Shown here in pieces: positions 16,769 to 24,829 of a DNA stretch of 32,309 nucleotides. A program made the translations under genes and the position numbers. A model generated the notes under the pieces. That model saw only the letters and a list, made by a program, of their open reading frames with translations. It made no database searches and was not told the origin of the DNA. Origin of the DNA: JAEUMY01 sp031394355 (GTDB lineage: Bacteria > Pseudomonadota > Gammaproteobacteria > Burkholderiales > Usitatibacteraceae); the NCBI GenBank assembly GCA_031394355.1, contig JANNSU010000092.1, forward strand, positions 1-32,309, written 5' to 3'. Numbering within the stretch: position 1 is the stretch's first letter; each line of letters opens with the position of its first letter.

Positions 16769-16794
16769 AAACGGCCATCCGCAGATGGCCGTTT
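16769..16794 (-). terminator. Rho-independent terminator of dksA
   Basis: 11-bp perfect stem AAACGGCCATC / GATGGCCGTTT with a 4-nt loop; on the minus strand it continues into TTTCATTT. It begins 18 bp after the dksA stop. Confidence 0.82.
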
Positions 16795-16811
16795 CACGGT
16801 ACGAGGTGCCT

Positions 16812-17429
16812 CTATTCGCCGTACATTTTCTGCTTCAGCTCGCGCCGCTCCTGCGCCTCGATGGTCAGCGTCGCGGTTGGGCGGGCGAGCAGGCGCTGGA
16901 TGCCGATCGGCTCGCCGGTCTCTTCGCACCAGCCATAGCTGCTGTCCTCAATGCGCATCAGGGCCTGGCCCACCTTCTTCAACAGTTTGCGTTCGCGATC
17001 ACGGGTGCGCAGCTCGAGGGCATGCTCCTCCTCCTGCGTGGCCCGATCGGCCGGGTCCGGCGCGACTGACAATTCACGAAGATGCTCGGTCGTCGCACCC
17101 GCGTTGTCGCGAAGCTCTTTTTGCATGTCGAGCAGCTTTTGCTTGAAAAACGCCAGCTGGTCTTTGGTCATGTAGTCGATCTTTGACTGCTTGATGACAT
17201 CCGCATCAGTCAGCAACGGACCGCTGCTCTTCGCAGAATCCTTTGACTTATCAATGGCCTTGGCCTTTGCTGGCTCTTTTGCAGCCTTGGTTTCGGGCTT
17301 TGCGGTGGACTTGCTGCTGACCTTGCTGACGGCCTTGCTGATGGCCTTGGCTGCCGGTTTGGCGGCGGGTTTGGGTGCTGCTTTGGTGGCGCCGGCGGAC
17401 TTCGCCGTGCTGGTTGCCTTCGTTGCCAA
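16812..17429 (-). CDS. dksA: DksA-family transcription factor, zinc-site-less, with Lys/Ala-rich N-terminal tail
   Basis: 205 aa from a TTG start at 17429, chosen because GAGGAG stands 6 nt upstream; the open frame to 17633 has no better site. Residues 1-70 are Lys/Ala/Ser/Pro-rich (KAAPKPAAKPAAKAISKAV), like histone-H1-type tails. Residues 75-205 are DksA: YMTKDQLAFFKQKLLDMQKEL, the coiled-coil tip DPADRA with both conserved Asp (125, 128), and GWCEETGEPIGIQRLLARPTATLTIEAQERRE. Of the four zinc-binding Cys of E. coli DksA, only Cys168 remains; the others are Thr171, Thr189 and Ala192. Known role: binds the RNA polymerase secondary channel and works with ppGpp. Cys-poor forms occur in other Proteobacteria and may resist oxidation or zinc loss. 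Confidence 0.9.
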   Translation of the reverse strand: MATKATSTAKSAGATKAAPKPAAKPAAKAISKAVSKVSSKSTAKPETKAAKEPAKAKAIDKSKDSAKSSGPLLTDADVIKQSKIDYMTKDQLAFFKQKLLDMQKELRDNAGATTEHLRELSVAPDPADRATQEEEHALELRTRDRERKLLKKVGQALMRIEDSSYGWCEETGEPIGIQRLLARPTATLTIEAQERRELKQKMYGE

Positions 17430-17569
17430 ATGCGTCTCCTCAAGTGCTGCGGAATCCGGGCCGGCCTGAGACTGCCCCCCGAAAAAATGCGTAAGTCTAG
17501 CCGAAACAGGTGGGCGATCCAATCGCTTTTTTTTGTGCCTGTTTAATGGGCAGTTTTCTGCCTGTGTTG

Positions 17570-17609
17570 AGACGAAAACGTCTGGCTGGCGCAACGCAAT
17601 GCGCCAGCC
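17570..17609 (-). terminator. Terminator-like hairpins after terC
   Basis: Reading the minus strand, a 10-bp perfect stem GGCTGGCGCA / TGCGCCAGCC (17584-17609) is followed at once by AGACGTTTTCGTCT, a second small hairpin with four T in its loop. It begins 20 bp after the terC stop. A standard T-run is lacking. Confidence 0.55.
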
Positions 17610-17629
17610 TGCCGAAGCACCCCGCCAGA

Positions 17630-18610
17630 TCAACCCGCAGCGCTGTCAGCGTCGGGACGTTTCGGAAGCATCAGGCTGGCCGCAATGGCCACGGAAAGAA
17701 TCAAACCCACCACACCCAGCGACCAAAAGACAGGAATCTTCCAGAAGTCGACGATCAGCATCTTCATGCCGACAAACACCAACACGAGGGCCAGACCATA
17801 GGACAAGAGGTGGAACCGGTCTGCCATGTCCGCCAGCAGGAAGTAGAGCGCACGCAAGCCCAGGATGGCGAAGATGTTGGAGGTGAGCACGATGAAAGGA
17901 TCGTTGGTGATGGCGAAGATGGCCGGAATGGAATCCACCGCAAACACGATATCGGTGACACCGATGAGGATCAGCACCACGAACATGGGCGTGAACCACC
18001 TTACGCCGTCGCGCATTACCGAGAGCTTCTCGCCATGCAGCTCGGGCGTGATCTTCAAGTGTCCACGCATCCAGCGCAGGACGGGATTCTTCTCCAGATC
18101 CGGCTTTTGGTCGGCGAAAATCAGCATCTTCACGCCTGTGGCGAGCAGGAACAGGCCGAACAGATAGAGCACCCAATGGAATTTGGTGATCAGCCAGGCA
18201 CCGATGAGGATCATGATCACGCGCAGCACGATGGCACCCACGACACCCAGCACCAACGCGCGACGCTGATGTTCCGCCGGAATCGCGAAATAGGTGAACA
18301 CCATGAGGAACACGAATATGTTGTCCACCGACAGCGACTTCTCGATGAGATAGCCGGTGAGAAACTCCGTGGTCTTCAAGGTCGCCAGTTCCCGGCCGAC
18401 GCTACCGTCGAGATGCCACCACATGCCGGCAGCGAAAACGAACGACAGCGAGAACCAGATGGCCGACCAGATGAGCGCCTCGCGCACGGTGACTTTCTGC
18501 CCCGCCTTCTTGTCCAGCACGACCAGGTCGATGGCCAGCGCCGCGAGCACGAACGCCGCGAAGCCTGCGTACCACCAGAATGACCACTCAATTGCTGCAA
18601 CCGATTCCAT
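17630..18610 (-). CDS. alx: TerC/Alx-family integral membrane protein, probable Mn2+ exporter
   Basis: 326 aa with about nine hydrophobic segments. TerC signatures are the acidic membrane motifs SLSVDNIFVFLMVF and GVTDIVFAVDSIPAIFAITND, which probably bind metal, and ADMADRFHLLSYGLALVLVFVGMKM near the end. The ATG at 18610 has CAGGAG six nt upstream. A yybP-ykoY riboswitch and terminator precede the gene, which is the known arrangement for alx in other Proteobacteria and indicates induction by Mn2+ (or, as for E. coli alx, high pH). TerC is also named for tellurite resistance, but no other ter gene is near. The symbol is given by similarity. Confidence 0.9.
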   Translation of the reverse strand: MESVAAIEWSFWWYAGFAAFVLAALAIDLVVLDKKAGQKVTVREALIWSAIWFSLSFVFAAGMWWHLDGSVGRELATLKTTEFLTGYLIEKSLSVDNIFVFLMVFTYFAIPAEHQRRALVLGVVGAIVLRVIMILIGAWLITKFHWVLYLFGLFLLATGVKMLIFADQKPDLEKNPVLRWMRGHLKITPELHGEKLSVMRDGVRWFTPMFVVLILIGVTDIVFAVDSIPAIFAITNDPFIVLTSNIFAILGLRALYFLLADMADRFHLLSYGLALVLVFVGMKMLIVDFWKIPVFWSLGVVGLILSVAIAASLMLPKRPDADSAAG

Positions 18611-18633
18611 GTATTGCTCCTGAAAAGAGAAAT

Positions 18634-18668
18634 GAAAAACCCCGTCCGCACGCAGGCAAACGGGGTTT
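18634..18668 (-). terminator. Intrinsic terminator in the terC leader (riboswitch expression platform)
   Basis: 9-bp stem AAACCCCGT / ACGGGGTTT with a long loop, followed on the minus strand by TTTTTC, lying between the aptamer and the terC ribosome site. This is the expected off-state of a transcriptional riboswitch. Confidence 0.8.
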
Positions 18669-18684
18669 CAAGGAATCGAAACGG

Positions 18685-18837
18685 CCTTTGCCTTGCGGGC
18701 AAAGGTCTCGCTGAAGTCAGGCATGATCCCTGACTACCGTGGCCCCCGGATCACCTGCGAAACTTCGCAAGGTCACGTATTGACGTTGGCCACGCTGGCG
18801 CAGGTCGCTGACCCACGCTTGAGCTACTCCCCTTTGG
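18685..18837 (-). ncRNA. yybP-ykoY (manganese) riboswitch
   Basis: On the minus strand the leader begins CCAAAGGGGAGTAGC, contains CGTCAATACGTG and CCGGGGGCCACGG, and ends GCGAGACCTTTGCCC, which are the conserved boxes of the yybP-ykoY class. P1 would be CAAAGG (18831-18836) with CCTTTG (18700-18705). The same 3' strand can pair instead with GGCAAAGG (18685-18692), so P1 and this alternative hairpin exclude each other. Known ligand is Mn2+; the downstream terC/alx gene fits. Confidence 0.88.
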
Positions 18838-18846
18838 AGTGCGCGC

Positions 18847-18875
18847 ATTATGCCACAGCAAAAACTAAAGTAAAG
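18847..18875 (-). promoter_or_regulatory. Sigma-70 promoter for riboswitch-terC transcript
   Basis: Minus-strand CTTTAC (18870-18875), 17-nt spacer, CATAAT (18847-18852). The start site would be near 18840, just before the aptamer. Confidence 0.6.
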
Positions 18876-18998
18876 GGGCTCTTGCAGACATAAAAAGCCA
18901 GCAATTCATGAGGTTATCAGGCGTATCGATTTGCACCGGCAGTTTGGTATTCATTGTCGCCACATGACAAAGGTCGCGTTGTTGAGAATCGTTCGCGC

Positions 18999-19004
18999 TA
19001 AAAT
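18999..19004 (+). promoter_or_regulatory. Possible -10 box for a leaderless fbpB transcript
   Basis: TAAAAT lies 5 nt before the ATG of the permease gene, and no ribosome site precedes that ATG. Transcription starting at or next to the A of the ATG would give a leaderless mRNA. No good -35 is seen. Confidence 0.3.
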
Positions 19005-19009
19005 GCCTT

Positions 19010-20785
19010 ATGTCGCAACTCCCGCCAGAGCCCGCTCATACGGTTACCGTCAGCTCGTCCAACACGTCAATGGACAGCGGGCTCGCAGTTGACTCAATGA
19101 TTGGCGGCTCGCCCCTGCCTTCGCCAGATAACACCTCGAACTTCAGCCACGCGCCAACTCGCACGGGCTGGCCGGGGGCATTAGGGCTGTCAGGGGTTGT
19201 CATTGCCCTTCTGCTGGCGGTGCCAATCCTTGCCGTGTTTGCCCAGCTCTTCCAGCCAGCAGGGGATGGCTGGTCTCATCTTGCGTCCACGGTGCTGCCG
19301 GACTACATCGCCACATCGCTGTGGCTGGTATTGCTGGTGGCGTTCGGCGTCATTTTCGGCGGCGTGTCCACGGCCTGGTTCACCGCAGTATGCGAATTCC
19401 CCGGACGACGCATTTTTGAATGGGCCTTGATCCTGCCGCTCGCTGTGCCTGCCTATGTCATGGCCTATTCCTACACCGACCTGCTGCAATATGCGGGGCC
19501 GGTACAGACTGCATTGCGCGAGTGGTTCAGCTGGCAATCCCGCTCGGACTACTGGTTCCCTGACGTGCGCTCGCTGGGTGGCGCGGCGGTCATGTTCTCG
19601 CTGGTGCTCTACCCGTATGTCTACATGCTGGCCCGGGTTGCGTTCCTGGAGCAGTCGTCCAGCTTCATCGAGGCCGGCCGCACCTTCGGCTTTTCCCCTT
19701 CGCGAATATTCGCAACCATTTCCTTGCCCCTGGCACGCCCTGCCATCGCGGCCGGTACGGCACTGGCGTTGATGGAGACGCTGGCGGATTTCGGTACCGT
19801 GTCCTACTTCGGCGTACAGACATTCACCACCGGCATCTATCGCGCCTGGTACTCGATGGGCGACCCCGTGTCTGCTGCAAAACTTTCGATGGGTCTGCTC
19901 TGCTTCGTGGCACTCGTGCTCTTCATCGAGCGGCTGTCGCGACGGCGCGCAGGATTTCACCAGAGTGGCCGGGTGCTGCATGAGCGCATCGTTCTCCAAG
20001 GCTGGAAAGCCTCTGCCGCTATTGTCATTTGCGTGACCCCGCTGGTGCTGGGATTCCTCCTGCCGTGCATCCTGCTGCTGCGCATGGCGCTCACTGACGG
20101 CGACGCGCAGTTCGGCACCCGGTTCATCACGCTCACCTTCAACAGCATCACGCTGGCGCTCATCACGTCCGTGATCGCCATGGCATTGGCATTGCTGCTC
20201 GCTTACACGCTCAGGCTGCACAACACACCGTGGAACCGCTTCGTGAATCGCGCCGCGGGCCTCGGGTATGCGGTGCCGGGCTCGGTCATTGCCGTGGGCG
20301 TGCTCATTCCCATCACCTGGCTGGACCACCGGCTGAGCGATGCCCTGTCCTCGCTGTTCGGCGTTTCCACCGGACTGTTGCTGACCGGCGGCATCGCGGC
20401 GCTCATCTACGGCTATGTCATCCGCTTTCTGGCGGTCGCGTTGCAGACTACCGAGGCCGGGCTTGCCAAAATCACGCCCAGCATGGATGACGCCTCCCGT
20501 TCGCTGGGTTGTGGTCCGGTCGAAACGGCGCTCCGCGTGCACGTGCCCATCCTGAAAAGCAGCCTGGTCACAGCCGGCTTGCTGGTCTTTGTGGATGTCA
20601 TGAAAGAGCTGCCGGCCACATTCGTGATGCGGCCGTTCAACTTCGACACGCTCGCGGTGCAAGCCTACAATCTGGCTGCTGACGAAAGATTATCCGAGGC
20701 GTCAACCGCCTCGCTGGCCATAGTGTTGGTAGGATTGATCCCGGTGCTGCTTGCATCCCGGGCCATCACCCGTAAAAGACAATAA
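19010..20785 (+). CDS. FbpB-type iron(III) ABC transporter permease
   Basis: 591 aa with about twelve membrane segments in two fused permease halves. Each half has an EAA loop: EAGRTFGFSPSRIFATISLPLARPAIAAG and DDASRSLGCGPVETALRVHVPIL. A 60-residue Ser/Thr/Pro-rich N-terminal extension precedes the first membrane helix, which is longer than usual; internal ATGs at 19070 and 19097 are alternatives but also lack ribosome sites. FbpB passes ferric iron from the periplasmic receptor FbpA using the ATPase FbpC; neither gene is nearby, so this is an orphan permease here. The palindrome at 19702-19713 falls inside the first EAA loop and reads R-I-F-A, residues that suit the motif. The crystallin gene follows after 39 nt. 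Confidence 0.88.
   Translation: MSQLPPEPAHTVTVSSSNTSMDSGLAVDSMIGGSPLPSPDNTSNFSHAPTRTGWPGALGLSGVVIALLLAVPILAVFAQLFQPAGDGWSHLASTVLPDYIATSLWLVLLVAFGVIFGGVSTAWFTAVCEFPGRRIFEWALILPLAVPAYVMAYSYTDLLQYAGPVQTALREWFSWQSRSDYWFPDVRSLGGAAVMFSLVLYPYVYMLARVAFLEQSSSFIEAGRTFGFSPSRIFATISLPLARPAIAAGTALALMETLADFGTVSYFGVQTFTTGIYRAWYSMGDPVSAAKLSMGLLCFVALVLFIERLSRRRAGFHQSGRVLHERIVLQGWKASAAIVICVTPLVLGFLLPCILLLRMALTDGDAQFGTRFITLTFNSITLALITSVIAMALALLLAYTLRLHNTPWNRFVNRAAGLGYAVPGSVIAVGVLIPITWLDHRLSDALSSLFGVSTGLLLTGGIAALIYGYVIRFLAVALQTTEAGLAKITPSMDDASRSLGCGPVETALRVHVPILKSSLVTAGLLVFVDVMKELPATFVMRPFNFDTLAVQAYNLAADERLSEASTASLAIVLVGLIPVLLASRAITRKRQ
19702..19713. repeat. Dispersed palindrome GCGAATATTCGC, in permease gene
   Basis: 12-bp core with C on the left and A on the right. 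Reads R-I-F-A within a conserved EAA loop. Confidence 0.88.
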
Positions 20786-20824
20786 CGCACGCGGCCCATG
20801 GCCGCGCATTCAGGAGAGACTGCC

Positions 20825-22126
20825 ATGAATCGCCGCCCTACCCTGCTGTCATTTGCCTGCAAGCCCTTTGCCCGGCTTTGCGCTGTCGGCCTTGTCGCGC
20901 TGACCGGTTCCGCCATGGCAGGTGAGATCGTTCTCTACGAGCACAGCCGATTCCGTGGCCGCAGCGAGACCCTGTTCGCAGCCATGTACGATTTGTCCGG
21001 CATGCGCTTCGCCAATGAGGTGTCGTCCATCGTCGTCAAGAGCGGCACCTGGGAGCTCTGCACCGAGCGCAGCTACCGTGGCACCTGCCGCACCTTCAAT
21101 TCCGGCGAATATTCGCAACTGGAAGACATCAACGACGCCGTGCGCTCCGTGCGTGAAGTCCAGACGCGTCCAGTCCAGCCCCCGGTCGCGTCGCAGCCTC
21201 CCCGCACGCAATACCCGGCTTATGTTGACGCTTCGCGCGGCACCACCATTTATGAGCACGGCAACTTCGCCGGCCGCTCCCTCTCGCTCAATGCACCGAC
21301 GCCCAACTTCGAGTCCCTCGGCATGAACGACATGGTCTCGTCCATCATCGTGCGCGGTGGCATGTGGGAATTCTGCATGCACGCGAACTACCAGCCACCC
21401 TGCCGCATGTTCGGCCCTGGTGACCATTTTCAAGTAGGCGAGCAATTCAACGATCAGTTCTCATCGGCCCGACCCGTCGACAGTGGCAACAGCTTCCCGA
21501 GCGCGCAGGCGCCACAACGGCCACAGCCCTCCCAGCCACCGGTCCAGAACAACCAGGCGCAGGCCTACTTGTATTCGGGTGAGGGCTTCCGAGGCGGCTC
21601 GCGCACCTTGACCGGGCGCGTCGATAACTTCGACGATATCGACTTCAATGATCGGGTGTCCTCCATCATCATCAACCAGGGCAACTGGCTCTTCTGCAGT
21701 GATGCCAACTTCCGCGGCAGTTGCCAGACCCTGGGGCCAGGTCGCTACAGCTCTTTGGATGGCGAACTGCGCAGTCGCATCTCCTCTGCCCGTCCCACAC
21801 GAGGTAGCGGCAATTCGCAAGGCGACTGGGGCGGCAACAGTGGCTGGGGAAGTGGCAATTGGTCCGGCAATCGAGGCTCTGTCACGCTCTACGAATACGA
21901 AGACTTCGGCGGTCGCAGTTACAACATCACCGGCTTCATGAACAACCTCGACAACACCGGCTTCAACGACCGGGCATCATCCGTCGTGGTCCAAAGCGGC
22001 CGCTGGGAATTCTGCACCGACGCAAACTTCCGCGGCACCTGCAGGACGGTGGGCCCGGGCCGTTATGAATCCCTGCCCTCCGACATGGATAGCAAGATCT
22101 CGTCGGCAAGGCAGATCGGAAACTGA
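20825..22126 (+). CDS. Secreted four-domain beta/gamma-crystallin
   Basis: 433 aa with a Sec signal (cleavage after GSAMA, residue 32). Four beta/gamma-crystallin domains follow at about 33-113, 139-219, 246-324 and 351-433, each with two Greek-key motifs and paired Cys (such as CTDANFRGTC). Ca2+-binding (N/D)(N/D)xx(S/T)S signatures are complete in domains 2-4: NDMVSS (168-173), NDRVSS (275-280), NDRASS (381-386). Domain 1 has ANEVSS, probably weaker. Linkers are Pro/Gln-rich, then Gly/Ser/Trp-rich before domain 4. ATG at 20825 has AGGAGAG six nt upstream. Likely a periplasmic or outer-surface calcium-stabilised protein. One palindrome copy (21105-21116) lies in domain 1. Confidence 0.93.
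   Translation: MNRRPTLLSFACKPFARLCAVGLVALTGSAMAGEIVLYEHSRFRGRSETLFAAMYDLSGMRFANEVSSIVVKSGTWELCTERSYRGTCRTFNSGEYSQLEDINDAVRSVREVQTRPVQPPVASQPPRTQYPAYVDASRGTTIYEHGNFAGRSLSLNAPTPNFESLGMNDMVSSIIVRGGMWEFCMHANYQPPCRMFGPGDHFQVGEQFNDQFSSARPVDSGNSFPSAQAPQRPQPSQPPVQNNQAQAYLYSGEGFRGGSRTLTGRVDNFDDIDFNDRVSSIIINQGNWLFCSDANFRGSCQTLGPGRYSSLDGELRSRISSARPTRGSGNSQGDWGGNSGWGSGNWSGNRGSVTLYEYEDFGGRSYNITGFMNNLDNTGFNDRASSVVVQSGRWEFCTDANFRGTCRTVGPGRYESLPSDMDSKISSARQIGN
21105..21116. repeat. Dispersed palindrome GCGAATATTCGC, in crystallin gene
   Basis: 12-bp core with G on the left and A on the right. Reads G-E-Y-S-Q in domain 1 only; the equivalent positions of the other three domains use different codons and residues. 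Confidence 0.88.
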
Positions 22127-22162
22127 TTCCCTCTGCGCCCTGACTGTCATGCCGGGGTAAGG

Positions 22163-22669
22163 CTAGCCCTTGCCCCGCTGTACCGGTTTGCTTTCACCGT
22201 CGATGGTCGCCTTGGGGTCGCGGTACACCAGCACCGGCGTGCTGCACAACGCCAGTACCTTGGTGGTCACGCTACCCGTGATTGCCTGCACCAGAACACC
22301 TCGACCGTGTGAACCCATGAACACCAGATCGCACATCGCCTTGTCGTCGTTGGCGGCGTCAACGATGGCCTTCGCTGGCACGTCATGCGCAACCATGCGG
22401 CCCTCGAACGGGACGCCTGCTTTTTTGGCTGCACGTTCGAGCACACCGAGGTACTTCCTGCCCGTGGCATGCTGCGCCTTCACGTAGGCCTTTTCCGAAA
22501 TCAGCTCCGGTGCCACGTAAATCGGCTCGCTCACCACGATCTGAAAGGTTGGGTACACATAGAGCCCGACCACCGCCGCTTTCAGGTGCTGTGCAAGCTC
22601 GATGCCAGCCCGCGCTGCATGGTCAGAGCGCTTGGAGCCATCGGTGGGAATGAGGATGCGTTTGAACAT
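22163..22669 (-). CDS. Universal stress protein, UspA family
   Basis: 168 aa, one Usp domain. MFKRILIPTDGSKRSDHAARAGIELA opens the fold, and GSHGRGVLVQAITGSVTTKVL is the ATP-binding G2xG9xG(S/T) motif, so this is an ATP-binding type. ATG at 22669 has AAAGGAG six nt upstream. Cytoplasmic stress protein; target unknown. It lies on the same strand as the cyanophycin genes but 138 bp away from them, and converges on the crystallin gene, separated by 36 bp. Confidence 0.92.
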   Translation of the reverse strand: MFKRILIPTDGSKRSDHAARAGIELAQHLKAAVVGLYVYPTFQIVVSEPIYVAPELISEKAYVKAQHATGRKYLGVLERAAKKAGVPFEGRMVAHDVPAKAIVDAANDDKAMCDLVFMGSHGRGVLVQAITGSVTTKVLALCSTPVLVYRDPKATIDGESKPVQRGKG

Positions 22670-22807
22670 TGCGGGCTCCTTTCGACGGTGCATGGCGTGA
22701 ACATAGTGACCACCTCATGCACAACAGGGAATCAACACACTACCGAGTCTGATACCGCAATCCCGCTGCGTGTTTGATCCGCATCAAACGGACTCTGGAA
22801 TCTCAGG

Positions 22808-24607
22808 CTATGCCGACGTTGACCCATCCGATGTATCCAGCCATGCCATCAGCTTGTCCCTCGCCTCTTTCTGATGCACCGGCAGCACGACCACATCACC
22901 AGACCGGGCATCTTCTACCAGCCTGCCGGCGGCCATGAACTCATCAGGCTCAAGAGAAACCTGAGCCACAAAGCCGACACGCGCCAACTCAGCGCGCAAT
23001 ATTTCAGGCACCTCGCCCAGCGCGCGTCCGCGCAGGAGGCCGGGTAACTCCTTCACCATGATCCGGTCCGGTTGAAACGATGCCGCCACACGGGCGAGCT
23101 CACGGATGTCCGCGTCTTCGCGGTTGCCCGCCTGACCCAACAACAGCATGAGACGCCCGCCGCCTCCCTTGAGCGTCCTGCACACCCTGAGCAGACGTGC
23201 CAGACCATCCGGGTTGTGGGCATAGTCCATGACAACGGTAAAGCCATCCATGGCCCAGCGTTCGAAGCGGCCAGGATTGTCGGCGCGGTGGGTGCCGAAT
23301 TGGCGCACCACCGCACGCATGGATTCGATGGGCACCTGCATCACGTGCGCAGCCAGTGCAGCGGCGGCGATATTGGCGATGTTGTACTCGGCCGCGCCGG
23401 CCACAGTGAGGGGCATGTCGGCGATGGGCCCGAGCGACTCGCGCCAGTCCTTTCGTTCCAGCACCAGCTCACCTGTCCGCGCCACGCAGGCGAGACCGCC
23501 ATGGGCAAGGTGTTGCCGGAGCGCCGAGGCCTCAGGCAACAGGGAAAACAACGCCAGCTCGCAACGAAGATGTTCCGCATGACGCATCAGCATGGCGTCA
23601 TCCGCGTTGATCACCAGCGTGCCGCTTGTCCCCAGGGGGCGCGCGACGGCAAGCTTTGCTTCGGCGATGTCGTCGAGCGTGTCGATGCCGTATTCGCCGA
23701 AGTGATCGGCTGAGATGTTGGTGACCACGGCCACGTCTGCCTGATCCACCGCGAGGCCACGGCGCAAGATGCCGCCGCGCGCCGTTTCCAACACAGCCGC
23801 AACGACACGCGGATCACGCAGCACCCTGCGCGCACCCGCCGGGCCGGCGTAGTCACCACGCTCAACCCACTCAGTGCCGATCACGATACCCTCGGTGCCG
23901 CAAAAGCCAACCCGATCTTTCAAGGCATCGCCGGCTCCATCGAGCATGGCTGCAATCAGGCGTGTTGTCGTGGTCTTGCCGTTCGAGCCGGTCACCAATG
24001 CAACCGGGATGCGGCCCAATGCCTGCCAATCGACATCGGGCGACGCTGGCACATGCCGCAGCGGGAAGGTATGACTCCTGTGCCCGGCGCCGAACGAGAC
24101 CGAGTCGTCGTCGAGGCTGTGGGGCACGCCGCGTGCGCTGCATGCCTTGAGGACCGCGCACAGTGCCGGATTGCGCTCGGCTTCAGCAATCCGCCGAAAG
24201 TACTGTCGTGCTTCGTCTGCATGGCCAAACCGGTGAATGCGATCAAATCCGTTGACCTGTGCCATGCTGCCCTCGCCGAGTGCTGCTACCTCCCATGCGT
24301 ATTCGTTGACTTCGGTTGCTGTGAACTGCTGATCGAACGGGCATCGAATGACGAGCTCAGCACCGGCCGTGTACACATGCGTGCGCAGTGCCGCCTCCGC
24401 CTGCCAGAGCTCGTGAGACAGACCCGCCGCGATCTGTCTCCAGCGCTCCAGCGCGGCGGCATCGCACGCCATCGGGCCGCGAGTTTCCAGGATGGCGGAT
24501 GGGCCATCGAAGAATCGATTCATTCCCGTGAGACGGCGCGAACGCTCGAAAGCGAGGTTCCAGTCGAGCTCAAAGGCTGGATAAGAAGAATACGCGGGGT
24601 AGGTCAC
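22808..24607 (-). CDS. Mur-ligase-domain protein, cyanophycin-synthetase paralogue without ATP-grasp
   Basis: 599 aa. Residues 200-599 are a Mur ligase/CphA C-terminal module: P-loop GSNGKTTTT (207-215), AVLETARGGILRRG, VTNISADHFGEYGIDTLDDIAEAK, and VVMDYAHNPDGLARLLR with the conserved DYAHN. The first 200 residues have no ATP-grasp motifs, so it lacks the half of CphA that adds aspartate. Start is a GTG at 24607 with only a weak site upstream. It follows cphA on the same strand after 222 bp and may modify cyanophycin or ligate a related amino acid (inference). I know of no defined reaction for this form. Confidence 0.86.
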   Translation of the reverse strand: MTYPAYSSYPAFELDWNLAFERSRRLTGMNRFFDGPSAILETRGPMACDAAALERWRQIAAGLSHELWQAEAALRTHVYTAGAELVIRCPFDQQFTATEVNEYAWEVAALGEGSMAQVNGFDRIHRFGHADEARQYFRRIAEAERNPALCAVLKACSARGVPHSLDDDSVSFGAGHRSHTFPLRHVPASPDVDWQALGRIPVALVTGSNGKTTTTRLIAAMLDGAGDALKDRVGFCGTEGIVIGTEWVERGDYAGPAGARRVLRDPRVVAAVLETARGGILRRGLAVDQADVAVVTNISADHFGEYGIDTLDDIAEAKLAVARPLGTSGTLVINADDAMLMRHAEHLRCELALFSLLPEASALRQHLAHGGLACVARTGELVLERKDWRESLGPIADMPLTVAGAAEYNIANIAAAALAAHVMQVPIESMRAVVRQFGTHRADNPGRFERWAMDGFTVVMDYAHNPDGLARLLRVCRTLKGGGGRLMLLLGQAGNREDADIRELARVAASFQPDRIMVKELPGLLRGRALGEVPEILRAELARVGFVAQVSLEPDEFMAAGRLVEDARSGDVVVLPVHQKEARDKLMAWLDTSDGSTSA

Positions 24608-24745
24608 AGGATTGCTCGGCGAAGTCCAACGGGACCATGAACCGCATGGACGCAGCGTTCGAGCGCTGCGCCCGATGACGTTAGATCAACTTGGCGACAG
24701 GAATGCGTCAGCGGGCGTTGGTTCAAGCCGATGCGCTGCCACAAA

Positions 24746-24822
24746 CTAGCGTCGGCCCCAACGAGCGGAGCGCCGACCCCCACGAGCGAAGCGCCGACCC
24801 CCACGAGCGATGAGCCGGCTCG
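24746..24822. repeat. Tandem 21-bp repeat downstream of cphA
   Basis: About 3.5 copies: a partial at 24746-24759, then units starting at 24760, 24781 and 24802, consensus CACGAGCGAAGCGCCGACCCC, the last one diverged. It lies between the cphA stop and the Mur-ligase paralogue. Confidence 0.75.
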
Positions 24823-24829
24823 AGCGCGC

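Noticed and set aside
15567..17069. Long open frame across dienelactone hydrolase and dksA genes
   Set aside because: It spans two well-supported genes, a terminator and an intergenic gap, so it cannot be real coding sequence.
18971..18999. Fur-box-like sequence before the iron permease gene
   Set aside because: TTGAGAATCGTTCGC resembles half of a Fur site, but symmetry is poor and too many positions differ to claim it.
19190..20662. Long open frame opposite the iron permease gene
   Set aside because: Its translation is Arg/Gln/His-rich without any family motif, while the plus strand has clear permease motifs. It is a high-GC antisense shadow.
22151..22178. Hairpin at the uspA/crystallin junction as a terminator
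   Set aside because: The inverted repeat is imperfect and has no T-run on either strand.
24746..24822. Possible CRISPR array
   Set aside because: Units are head to tail without spacers and no cas gene is near; plain tandem repeat.
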